The translations under genes and the position numbers were made by a program. This document shows positions 42,485-49,327 of a stretch of 49,327 nt of DNA, piece by piece. The notes beneath the pieces were generated by a model, which worked only from the letters and a program-made list of their open reading frames with translations, was not told the origin of the DNA and did no database searches. Numbering within the stretch: position 1 is the first letter of the stretch; each line of letters opens with the position of its first letter. Source of the stretch: an uncultured Oscillospiraceae bacterium (lineage in GTDB: Bacteria > Bacillota > Clostridia > Oscillospirales > Oscillospiraceae); the NCBI GenBank assembly GCA_947626345.1, contig CANQSF010000018.1:1-49327 (forward strand). Reading direction: 5' to 3'.

Positions 42485-43237
42485 TTACAGCCTTTTTTCG
42501 ATCTCTTTCCATGCGTGGGTGGTGAGGCAGCTCTTGTCCAGGTCCCTCGTCAGTCCATCCCACAGGACATAGGGCATCGTCAGGGGCAGGCAGTTCGCCA
42601 ACGCCTCCCGCCGTTGGGATATATCAAAGAGGCCCATCACCGCCATCGGCCGCGCTTTTTCGATCTGATCCACCGCGTACACGATGGACTGGCAGGCCGC
42701 CCCGAAGGGCGCGACGGTATTGAGCGCCTCGCCGTTATGCGAGCCGAGCATGGTGACCAATGCGGAGAACTGATCCGGCTCAGCAAAGATGAAAACGACA
42801 TCGGGTCTGCCCACTTCGTCCCATCTGCTTATGGGGGCAAATACGACGCGGGGATACCCTTTCTCCGAAAACGGCACGGCATTGCGCCATTTCAGGGCCA
42901 ATTCCTCTGAACAGAAAAACCTCTCCCCGTATTTCATTTGCTCCGGCATCTGCGGCGGCGCATCATCCCCGAACCCCTGGGAGAGCATCTTATGTATGTT
43001 CGGGTTCCTCCTGGTAAATCCGTCGCCAAAGCAGCACCCGGTCGCGCCGCCCGGACAGTTGCAGTTTTCCTCGTTCATGGAAATGACTTTCCCCTTTGCA
43101 GCGGCCATCAGCAGCGGGATAACACAGTTTCTCTTATCCGGGGACGCGTCCAGGTCACAGACAGCGCTGGTGTTCCCCAGAAAAACACCCACCGGCTCCC
43201 ATTGAAGATGCAGCATGCTCAGCAGCTCTTTTTCCAT
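42485..43237 (-). CDS. DUF169 family protein
   Basis: A 250-residue protein of the DUF169 family. The N-terminal half has the usual LQWEPVGVFL start, and a cysteine group (NCNCPGGATGCCFGDGF) that may bind a metal or cluster; later segments VVFAPISRWD and DVVFIFAEPDQF are typical. Family members are linked to archaeal and bacterial cofactor or redox metabolism, but no activity is proven. ATG 43237 has GGGGGAGATAT upstream. The flanking 33-bp repeat suggests co-regulation with the MBL gene. Confidence 0.75.
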   Translation of the reverse strand: MEKELLSMLHLQWEPVGVFLGNTSAVCDLDASPDKRNCVIPLLMAAAKGKVISMNEENCNCPGGATGCCFGDGFTRRNPNIHKMLSQGFGDDAPPQMPEQMKYGERFFCSEELALKWRNAVPFSEKGYPRVVFAPISRWDEVGRPDVVFIFAEPDQFSALVTMLGSHNGEALNTVAPFGAACQSIVYAVDQIEKARPMAVMGLFDISQRREALANCLPLTMPYVLWDGLTRDLDKSCLTTHAWKEIEKRL

Positions 43238-43254
43238 CGATATCTCCCCCTATC

Positions 43255-43287
43255 AAATCTCGATCTGTCGCGTTGATCCTTCCCCAA
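43255..43287. repeat. 33-bp direct repeat, copy upstream of the DUF169 gene
   Basis: AAATCTCGATCTGTCGCG followed by TTGATCCTTCCCCAA, partner of 42433-42465. Confidence 0.7.
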
Positions 43288-43298
43288 CAAAGGGGAAT

Positions 43299-43484
43299 TT
43301 ATCCTTCAAATAATCCCTCTGCTATCAGTAATTCAAGAACACGCGCCTCCCGCTCAAACATCATCTGATCATACGGGTCTTGCACCACATCCACATGGCG
43401 GTTTCTCCTAATCGCGACATCTGGTTCAACGTATTCTAAGGTAAAAGCTTCTTTTGCTTCATAACCCAAAGGTGTTGACCTCAC
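43299..43484 (-). CDS. small hypothetical ORF, doubtful
   Basis: A possible 61-residue acidic/basic protein (ends MMFEREARVLELLIAEGLFEG) starting at GTG inside the end of the esterase remnant. It has no RBS and no recognised family. It may be the tail of another eroded gene. Confidence 0.2.
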   Translation of the reverse strand: MRSTPLGYEAKEAFTLEYVEPDVAIRRNRHVDVVQDPYDQMMFEREARVLELLIAEGLFEG

Positions 43485-44157
43485 CGTTTACTGCATCGTA
43501 TATCCATTCGCACACGCTCTTTTCGTTGCCGAGTTTGTCGAATACATTGGACGAGAGGATGGTGTGCTGGGTGTTGTGGGTTTCCTTGTCCTCATTGAAG
43601 CTCCAGATGTAAATGCCAACTCCGGGGATGTTTTCCTTCAGGCCATGCACCATTTCATCGAGGGTTTTTTCAAATTCATCGCCGAGTTCTTTCGTCTTAT
43701 CCATCTTTCCGTTGTCGATATAGGACTGATACTGTTGCAGGGTATCATCCCGATAAGAGCAGTCAAACAGTATTTTCACGCTGTCCCCGCGCTTATTATA
43801 AAGGGCCGTCAGGCTGTCCAGCACAATATTATTCGTCGTCAGCCGGTCAGAGATCTCCTTCGGCGACTGCCAGAGATCCGCAGCGGAGTCGTGCCAGCCG
43901 TCATAAAGGATCAAGGCGCTGTCCACACACACCGTAACATTTTGAGCCGAGGGGAAACGGCTGATCACATCATCCGCCAGAAGCGATGTGGCAAATCCGC
44001 CTGCAGAGAACCCGGTCACAAGCAGAGTGTCCGGTTCGCCCACATACTTCATGATCCCATGCAGATACGCGGAATAATTGTTGTAGCCATTGTGGTAGAC
44101 GACAGTATCCTTACCGCCTTTTGTGTAGTGGTAATAACTAAGGGGATGAGAACGCTC
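43459..44157 (-). pseudogene. pectin acetylesterase-like gene, 5' truncated
   Basis: The open frame encodes the C-terminal 230 or so residues of a pectinacetylesterase-type alpha/beta hydrolase: YTKGGKDTVVYHNGYNNY, then the nucleophile elbow VTGFSAGGFATSLLADD, and a late IWSFNEDKETHNTQHT with the expected His. The N-terminal 120 or more residues, including the signal region and the HGGG-like loop, are missing: similarity fades around 44130-44150, next to the IS110 element. Its remaining frame is intact, so loss is probably recent and caused by the insertion. Confidence 0.65.
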
Positions 44158-45535
44158 TTACAGAAAATATCAAATTGGTTCGCGTTCCTCTCTATCAGGC
44201 GCCCAACGTCACAGCCATTTCATGAATTCGTAGTATATTCAATCAAGCAGGAGCATGAGCGGGTGCGCCCTTGGGAGGCGGCAATTCCAGCCGCCCTATA
44301 CCTGATGTGTAGTCTGTTCATCCTTTCAGCTGCGTTTCATGATTTGGCTGGTTGGGGGCTTTTGGCTATTCCTGGATCACGCGCTAGGCTGTGTCGCGCT
44401 GAGTAGGAAGGAAATCCTGCAATATGCAGAGGAAGAGAGGTCACTATGAACAAAAAATCATCTCCATATCTCTCCGTGGGTATCGACATTGGCGCTGACT
44501 TCAGCCTAATGGCGATTGCCTTGCCGTCTCAAGAACTGGTAGGAAGCCCTTATCGGATCGTTCACAAAAGCCAGCGTTCTTTGAACGGAGCGATCGACCG
44601 CATTTATACCCTAATGAAGCAATATGATCTGCCTGCCCGCGTCTACATGGAATCCACCGGCATATACCATTTCCCTATGTATCATAAAATGAAGGACGCT
44701 GGTCTGGACGCCTTCATTCTCAACCCGCTGGTAACACATGCAGCAAAAGACAGCAATGTGCGCAATGTTCATAATGACAGATTTGATGCGCAGAAGATCG
44801 CCTTGCTTGGGCTGCGTCCAGATCTGAAAGTTTCCATCGTTCCCAGGGATGATGTTGCCGCCATGAAGGCCATCCTGCGGGAATACTACGCGATGAAAAA
44901 GGAAACCTCCATGTACATCTGTCGTCTTAAAAATCAGCTGCGGCAAGTGTTTCCCCAATTCATCCCCGTATTTGCCAAAGTAAACGGCGTCACAGCCATG
45001 GCGGTACTCTATGAATATTTGACCCCGGATTCTATCCTGGCGGCTGGTGTGGACGAGCTGGAGCACTTTATGAAATCCACTGTCACAAAAGGCCCTCTCA
45101 ACATTCAAGAGAAGGCCAAAATGCTGGTCAAAGCAGCAGAGGCCGCGAAGGATTTCGGTCATGGCAATACCGGAATTTTTTATCTTATCCGCCACTACAT
45201 TGAGATGATCCGCCTTCTGGATGCTCAGACGAAGCAGCTCATGGCGCAGGTCAAGTCGCTTCTGAAAGAGCAGAAGGACTCTCAAATGGCCAGGCAGGTC
45301 CGTTTGCTGCAGACCATTCCAGGGATCGGTTTTTTGTCTGCGGTGACCCTGGTATGTGAGATCGGTGACTTCTCCGCCTTTAAGAGGCCAAAACAATTGT
45401 TTGCATACTTTGGTCTTGATCCCATTGTAAAACAATCCGGCAACTTCGCGGGCTGCGATTTGAAGATGTCAAAGCGTGGGTCTGCTTACGCACGGCGATG
45501 CATCTATGTTCTGGCCATCCAGTCTATTATCGCAG
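44150..45535 (+). mobile_element. IS110-family element, truncated at its 3' end
   Basis: The left boundary is set where the esterase similarity ends (about 44150), the right where the ParM-like frame begins (about 45535). IS110 elements have no terminal inverted repeats, and none is seen. About 295 bp of non-coding sequence precede the transposase, the place where IS110-group elements encode their bridge RNA. The right end of the element has been lost in the fusion with the ParM-like gene. Confidence 0.6.
44158..44445 (+). ncRNA. left-end non-coding region of IS110, candidate bridge RNA
   Basis: This 288-bp stretch before the transposase has no good coding frame. It contains stem-loops, for example GGCGGC-AATTCCA-GCCGCC near 44277-44297. 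In IS110-group elements a structured RNA from this position pairs with donor and target DNA and guides the recombinase. The loops that pair with donor and target have not been identified here. Confidence 0.35.
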
Positions 45536-45747
45536 AGCATATTGACGCCGCGAAAATCCCTCAACTTATCCGTTACAGCGGAAAAGCCCTGAGGGAACAC
45601 GTCCGCGCCCGCAAACTCAACGTGATAATCTACTCCCCGAAAAGAGAAATCCACGCTGTCCTTCTGGAGAAGATATGCCCTAAAGCTGTCCTTCTGTCCG
45701 CTGACCCAGGTGAGAGGGAGGCCCGCGGCCAGGTAGACGCGGGCTGA
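44446..45747 (+). CDS. IS110 family transposase, chimeric C-terminus
   Basis: A DEDD-type recombinase. The RuvC-like domain begins VGIDIGADFS (Asp14), with Glu in YMESTGIY and Asp residues in NDRFDAQKIA; the C-terminal Tnp_20 domain has LLQTIPGIGFLSAVTL and the serine region KMSKRGSAYARR. From about residue 363 on, after YVLAIQSIIAEH, the frame reads antisense through a ParM-like gene for 70 residues, so the real last 40-60 residues are gone and the tail is accidental. ATG 44446 is preceded by GAGGAAGAGAGG. Probably inactive in its present form. Confidence 0.85.
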   Translation: MNKKSSPYLSVGIDIGADFSLMAIALPSQELVGSPYRIVHKSQRSLNGAIDRIYTLMKQYDLPARVYMESTGIYHFPMYHKMKDAGLDAFILNPLVTHAAKDSNVRNVHNDRFDAQKIALLGLRPDLKVSIVPRDDVAAMKAILREYYAMKKETSMYICRLKNQLRQVFPQFIPVFAKVNGVTAMAVLYEYLTPDSILAAGVDELEHFMKSTVTKGPLNIQEKAKMLVKAAEAAKDFGHGNTGIFYLIRHYIEMIRLLDAQTKQLMAQVKSLLKEQKDSQMARQVRLLQTIPGIGFLSAVTLVCEIGDFSAFKRPKQLFAYFGLDPIVKQSGNFAGCDLKMSKRGSAYARRCIYVLAIQSIIAEHIDAAKIPQLIRYSGKALREHVRARKLNVIIYSPKREIHAVLLEKICPKAVLLSADPGEREARGQVDAG

Positions 45748-46026
45748 TGTGAGATCGCGGAAGCGCAGCTCCACCGCGACGGCGGCCAGGGTCAGAATGT
45801 AATAATCCTGATCCTGCGACTTGTCCGCTGTAAATTCCTTGTGGTCGTCTCCAATGATATAATAGCGGCCATCACAGACGAGAAGATTGCTTTTGAAGGT
45901 CGGCTCCCGGTCGTAGGCGGTCACGCCAGTCTTAAAGCAGGAGTGGGCCGTCTTGATATTGCCAAAGCCGTGGTCGATCCCGATAACGACGGGACGAGCT
46001 GTGCTGCTGGTGTTGATAAAACTCAT
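45469..46026 (-). pseudogene. ParM/StbA-like actin-family gene, 3' truncated
   Basis: From ATG 46026 (AGAAAGGAAACAAT upstream) the first 164 residues match the N-terminus of plasmid- and transposon-type ParM proteins: VIGIDHGFGNIKTAH is the phosphate-1 loop, followed by LPLTWVSGQKDSFRAYLL and FPQGFSAVTDKLRDFRGVN. After about 45535 the frame runs into antisense IS110 sequence and stops at 45469. Intact relatives continue with a DIGNGT phosphate-2 loop, absent here. It would have formed filaments for segregation of a mobile element. Confidence 0.75.
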
Positions 46027-46069
46027 ATTGTTTCCTTTCTGCCGCGGTGCGGCGGGTAAAATGGGCAGC

Positions 46070-46101
46070 AAAAAGCGGCCCGCGATCTCTCACGGGCCGC
46101 T
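46070..46101 (-). terminator. terminator of the fic gene
   Basis: GCGGCCCG / CGGGCCGC (eight or nine pairs, 10-nt loop) is followed on the minus strand by TTTTT (46070-46074), 18 bp after the fic stop. Confidence 0.85.
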
Positions 46102-46118
46102 GCTGCGGGGATGGTGGT

Positions 46119-46886
46119 TCAGCGTTCTTTTTCGTGCTTCCTTTCGTTTTTGGCAAGCTGTTTTTCCCAGGTCTTCACCGTCTGCTCTTGCAAAAACTCT
46201 TTCATACGGTCCAGGTCCTGGTCGGCGTCCCAAGCCTCCAGCGCGGCGTAGTAGTCCTTCCGGTCCTCCTCATGGATGATGACAGGAGGATGGTCCAGCA
46301 GCAGGAGCAGATAGTTCATGGCCAGCCGCCCGGCCCGGCCATTGCCGTCCGCGAAGGGGTGGATGTTCTCAAACTTCACATGGAAGTATGCCGCAGCCGT
46401 CAAAGCGTTTTTTGCCTCAACGCCGTGCAGCTCCAGGAGAAGCTCATTCATTTCCTCTCCCACATCCTCTGGCGCGGCGCCGATCTCCGTCCGGCCGGTC
46501 ACATAGTCGTGGCGCTTATACTCGCCGGGGCGCTCACCCAGCTGATAGCGCCGGGTGTCGTAGGTGTTCAGCGTCAGCCGGCGCTGGAACTGCTTGATAA
46601 GCTCCTCGTCCAGCGGACGCTTTTCGTTAAAAGCAGTCAGGAGCAGCTCGTTGGCGTCCTTGGCGTTTCGTATCTCAAAAAGGGTCCGCAGGTCGCCGGT
46701 ATAGGACGTGACGCCGTCGTGCTCGAAGATCTCGCGGGTGTCATGGTAGGTGATGTTCTCGTTCTCGATCTTACCGGAGTGGTAGGCGAAGAGGATACTG
46801 TGGCCGTTCAACGCCTCGGCCAGTTCCGCGTCGGTGGTGATCTTCCGGCTCTGCCACCAGCGTACTGCTTTTTCGTAGTCGGTCAT
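46119..46886 (-). CDS. Fic-domain AMP-transferase with N-terminal inhibitory motif
   Basis: A 255-residue Fic protein. The catalytic loop HPFADGNGRAGR at 176-187 is complete (HxFx[D/E]GNGRxxR), so transfer of AMP (or a related group) to a hydroxyl side chain is expected. Near the N-terminus SGKIEN at 37-42 fits the inhibitory motif (S/T)xxxE(G/N) that blocks ATP binding in self-regulated Fic proteins, with Glu41 as the key residue. Hence no separate antitoxin is required. ATG 46886 has AGGAGG upstream. It lies within mobile DNA, 18 bp downstream of the recombinase gene's end. Target unknown. Confidence 0.88.
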   Translation of the reverse strand: MTDYEKAVRWWQSRKITTDAELAEALNGHSILFAYHSGKIENENITYHDTREIFEHDGVTSYTGDLRTLFEIRNAKDANELLLTAFNEKRPLDEELIKQFQRRLTLNTYDTRRYQLGERPGEYKRHDYVTGRTEIGAAPEDVGEEMNELLLELHGVEAKNALTAAAYFHVKFENIHPFADGNGRAGRLAMNYLLLLLDHPPVIIHEEDRKDYYAALEAWDADQDLDRMKEFLQEQTVKTWEKQLAKNERKHEKER

Positions 46887-46904
46887 ACTGCCGCAGCCTC
46901 CTTT

Positions 46905-48926
46905 TCATGCTAGCCGTTCGCGGCTTTCCGCGTTGCGCCGCCGCTGCCTGATAAGATTTGCCTCAGTCCTGCAAGCGGCGGAACAATACTTGACATCTTT
47001 CCTCGTGGTGATAAACGTCTTGCCGCAATTTCCGCAGACGCACTCACGGCTTCTTTCCTTCGCCGCTTCCCGTATATAGAATTTCGCCCGACAGTTCGGC
47101 CCGCAGAACAAGGCATTTGAATGTTTGGATTCAAATGCCTTACCGCAGCACTTACAGGTCAGGGTAAACGGCTGGCCGACAACATGTTCACCTGCTTTGA
47201 TCATCTGATAGCGTTCACGACTTTTGATCCGATGCCTACGCAGTTGCTCCTGCCGCTTTATTTCTTCCGGTGTCGGCTCTGGCAGAGGAAGCTCAAACCG
47301 ACCGATAAATTTCAGATGGATCTCCACTTCCTGCGTCCGGTCCCCGTCGCTTCTCTCCGGCGCGTGAACGACGATCTTATCAATAAACTCGTTGATCATC
47401 GGCGTGGTCAGCTCTGAAAAATCGGTGTACTTTTTCGCCAGAGCAAGGAACTGTTCCACACGGGCGGTATCTTCCTCAAAAGAGGAAAGACGTTCTTCCG
47501 CTTCCGCAACAGAAGTGCGGAGAGCTTTCTGCTCTGCCTCGTACCCGGCCAGCAGCGTGTCGAACCGCTCATCGGACAACCGCCCCGTGGCGAAAGACTC
47601 ATAGAGCTTTCGGATGATGGTGTCCAAATCGGCAGTGCGCTTTTTGTCCCTGTTCAGCTTCCGCTTGGTATCTTTCGCGGCCTCTGTCTGCCGGATCTGA
47701 GACGCCGCCCGTACCTTTTCCATGAACTCGTCCTGATTGGAGATGGCGTAGGTGCTGACCGTGCGGATGGTGTCCAGGATCAGTGTGCGCAGCGCCTTTG
47801 TTGTGATATAGTGGCCTTTACAGCCTTTTGTGCGTTTCTGCAGAGAAAGCGTGTAGGTCGAACAGTCGAAGAAGTCGGATGGATAGGGATTTTTCTCCGT
47901 GCCGCCCTTGGATCGGTGGTTGTACATCTTCTCGCCGCAGTCAGCGCAGAACACAAGCCCTGTCAGCGGATTCGCCACGCCGATGGTGTCGATGCGCCGG
48001 GGCGTTTTCCGCAGCTGCTGGGCCAGCGCCCATGTCTCCCGGTCAACAATGGCCTCATGGGTATTCTCAAAGATCAACCAATCCTCTTTTGGGTTACGGA
48101 CGCTGCTCTTGTCCTTGTACGAAGCCTTGTGAGAACGGAAATTGACCGTATCCCCCATATATTCCGGCTTGGACAGGATACTTCCCACGATGAAGCCGCT
48201 CCAGTTGTACGGGTTGGGAAATTCCTCTCTGTTTTTCCACGGGCCTGTTCCACGCTTGGCGGCATAAACAGCGGGCGCTTCCACCTTTTCGTCGAACAGC
48301 TTCCGGGCGATGTCATAGGGGCCGAGGCCTTCAATGGTCAAGCGGAATATCCTGCGGACCACCGCCGCCGCTTCTTCGTCGATCAGCCAGCGATTCTTGT
48401 CGTTAGGGTCTTTCTTATATCCGTAGATCGCCTGATTGGTCGTAGGTTTGCCGGATTCCCCCTTGACGCGAATGGCGGTGCGCTGCTTGCGGCTCAAATC
48501 CCGCAAATACCATTCATTCATGATATTGAGGAATGGCGCAAACTCGTTGCTGTTCTGATCGTCGCTGTCCACACTGTTGGCAATGGCGACAAAATGAACG
48601 CCGTGCTGCCTGAAAAAGACTTCGGTATAGAAGCCGGTCTGAAGGTAGTCTCTGCCGATACGGCTCATGTCCTTTACCAGCACATGGGCCACTTTTCCGG
48701 CCTCTATATCAGCGATGAGCTGTTTCCAGGACGGGCGTTCAAAATTACCGCCGCTCCATCCGTCGTCGGTGTAGTGGACGCAATTGCCGTAGCCTCTCTG
48801 GGCGGCGTACTCTTCCAAGTACCGTTTTTGATTGATGATGGAGTTGCTGTCCCCTGTGAGGTCATCGTCACGGGAGAGACGCTCGTACAGCGCCGTGATT
48901 TTTCTTTCAGTCTGATCTGCGCTCAT
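46905..48926 (-). CDS. large serine recombinase (TnpX/integrase type)
   Basis: A 673-residue recombinase. The resolvase domain has ITALYERLSRDD with nucleophile Ser18, DDGWSGGNFERPSW and VKDMSRIGRDYLQTG; the recombinase domain includes GYKKDPNDKNRWLID, then a zinc ribbon FCADCGEKMY, a long coiled coil (about 430-500), and an unusual C-terminal array of CxxC pairs (CKCCGKAF, FCGPNCRAKF, CVCGNCGKTF, YCSAACR), i.e. two more zinc fingers. ATG 48926 overlaps the TnpW stop. It moves a clostridial integrative element; the attachment sites are not identified in the window. Confidence 0.92.
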   Translation of the reverse strand: MSADQTERKITALYERLSRDDDLTGDSNSIINQKRYLEEYAAQRGYGNCVHYTDDGWSGGNFERPSWKQLIADIEAGKVAHVLVKDMSRIGRDYLQTGFYTEVFFRQHGVHFVAIANSVDSDDQNSNEFAPFLNIMNEWYLRDLSRKQRTAIRVKGESGKPTTNQAIYGYKKDPNDKNRWLIDEEAAAVVRRIFRLTIEGLGPYDIARKLFDEKVEAPAVYAAKRGTGPWKNREEFPNPYNWSGFIVGSILSKPEYMGDTVNFRSHKASYKDKSSVRNPKEDWLIFENTHEAIVDRETWALAQQLRKTPRRIDTIGVANPLTGLVFCADCGEKMYNHRSKGGTEKNPYPSDFFDCSTYTLSLQKRTKGCKGHYITTKALRTLILDTIRTVSTYAISNQDEFMEKVRAASQIRQTEAAKDTKRKLNRDKKRTADLDTIIRKLYESFATGRLSDERFDTLLAGYEAEQKALRTSVAEAEERLSSFEEDTARVEQFLALAKKYTDFSELTTPMINEFIDKIVVHAPERSDGDRTQEVEIHLKFIGRFELPLPEPTPEEIKRQEQLRRHRIKSRERYQMIKAGEHVVGQPFTLTCKCCGKAFESKHSNALFCGPNCRAKFYIREAAKERSRECVCGNCGKTFITTRKDVKYCSAACRTEANLIRQRRRNAESRERLA

Positions 48927-49135
48927 GACGCGCTCCTTTCAGACTGACGGCCCATTTGTGACACGTCTATTATACCACACTCTGGGCCGTCTGTGGTAGC
49001 TTCATTGCGGACCATCCGCAAAATTTTGTCCTCCAGCGTCTCGGTGGCATCGTTGCTAAAGTGGACGGTGATCTTGTAGGTGGTCGAACCGAGCCTCCGG
49101 TTCATGGAAAAGGTATTGCCGGGTCTATTCTCCAT
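48923..49135 (-). CDS. TnpW family transposon-encoded protein
   Basis: A 70-residue protein matching the TnpW family found next to TnpX-type recombinases in Tn4451-like elements: RLGSTTYKITVHFSNDATETLEDKILR is the conserved core. Its role is not established. ATG 49135 has AAAGGAG 6 nt upstream; the frame is open further upstream but without an RBS. The stop overlaps the recombinase ATG. Confidence 0.8.
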   Translation of the reverse strand: MENRPGNTFSMNRRLGSTTYKITVHFSNDATETLEDKILRMVRNEATTDGPECGIIDVSQMGRQSERSAS

Positions 49136-49327
49136 AGTGCTCCTTTCCGCGCACAATGCGCTCTGTGATGAAATTCCATTGGTCTGGCTCATTTGAACTG
49201 CATCCATATGTAGCAGTGTCGTATCACTGAGGGCCTGCCGCAAAAAGTGATATGACGAGCTTTCCGGGCTTGTGCGTGGTCTGTATGAAAACCTTGTGTC
49301 CGGCTTGCTCCCCGAAAGGCAGTACAA
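49136..49327 (-). other. upstream region of tnpW
   Basis: 192 bp to the window edge. An open minus-strand frame runs through it but shows no RBS or known domain. No clear promoter, attachment site or RNA gene is seen. Confidence 0.3.

Noticed and set aside
1..49327. tRNA, rRNA or riboswitch genes
   Set aside because: I saw no convincing cloverleaf, rRNA segment or known riboswitch core in the intergenic regions, although a covariance search was not possible.

Overview
The window looks like chromosome of a high-GC, endospore-forming member of the Clostridia, most like the Oscillospiraceae (Flavonifractor / Pseudoflavonifractor-type gut bacteria). The reasons are strong GC-rich codon use, a full-length sporulation sigma factor SigG, a stand-alone Spo0A-type DNA-binding domain, DUF975/DUF554/DUF4340 and GldG-like proteins common in this group, and a clostridial Tn4451-type recombinase. 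The genus call is inference.

Layout. 1-3.8 kb: end of an upstream gene, an extragenic repeat, then a three-gene operon (CvpA, a stand-alone adenylating enzyme, UDP-GlcNAc 2-epimerase). 3.8-8.9 kb, minus strand: BlaI-type repressor and M56 metalloprotease heading a run of three membrane proteins for surface glycans (GT-C, acyltransferase, PIG-V-like), all behind one promoter with twin operator dyads. 9-15.2 kb: Spo0A-C-like/XRE pair, E2-like acyltransferase lacking its catalytic His, DUF554, macro-domain protein, vWA protein, DUF975, HAD phosphatase. 15.4-20.1 kb: ABC exporter operon of the Gld type with DUF4340. 20.2-22.5 kb: peptidase T and a frameshifted D-2-hydroxyacid dehydrogenase. 22.5-24.4 kb: radical SAM enzyme and sigG.

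24.4-37.9 kb: a complete type I-C CRISPR-Cas locus, all on the minus strand: cas3, cas5c, cas8c, cas7, cas4, cas1, cas2, leader, then an array of about 64 repeats running leftward to a terminator at 24.43 kb. The old, leader-distal end has decaying repeats and carries an intact HNH endonuclease gene between two repeats. A block of six spacers occurs twice. Just upstream of cas3, on the opposite strand, is the most striking element: a short transcription unit (promoter, one repeat-like sequence with an 11-nt handle matching the array handle at 10 of 11 positions, 17 nt of spacer-like sequence, terminator). Its 17 nt match the cas3 promoter except at position 6, the base that type I crRNAs flip out. 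It is a strong candidate for a crRNA-like RNA that directs Cascade to repress its own cas operon (CreR/CreA-like logic).

37.9-43.3 kb: DUF6273-like protein, second DUF554, CDF metal transporter, esterase, metallo-hydrolase and DUF169 protein. 43.4-49.3 kb: lower-GC mobile DNA: a 5'-truncated pectin-acetylesterase-like gene, an IS110 element whose 3' end is fused into a ParM-like gene, a Fic protein with an inhibitory motif, a large serine recombinase and TnpW.
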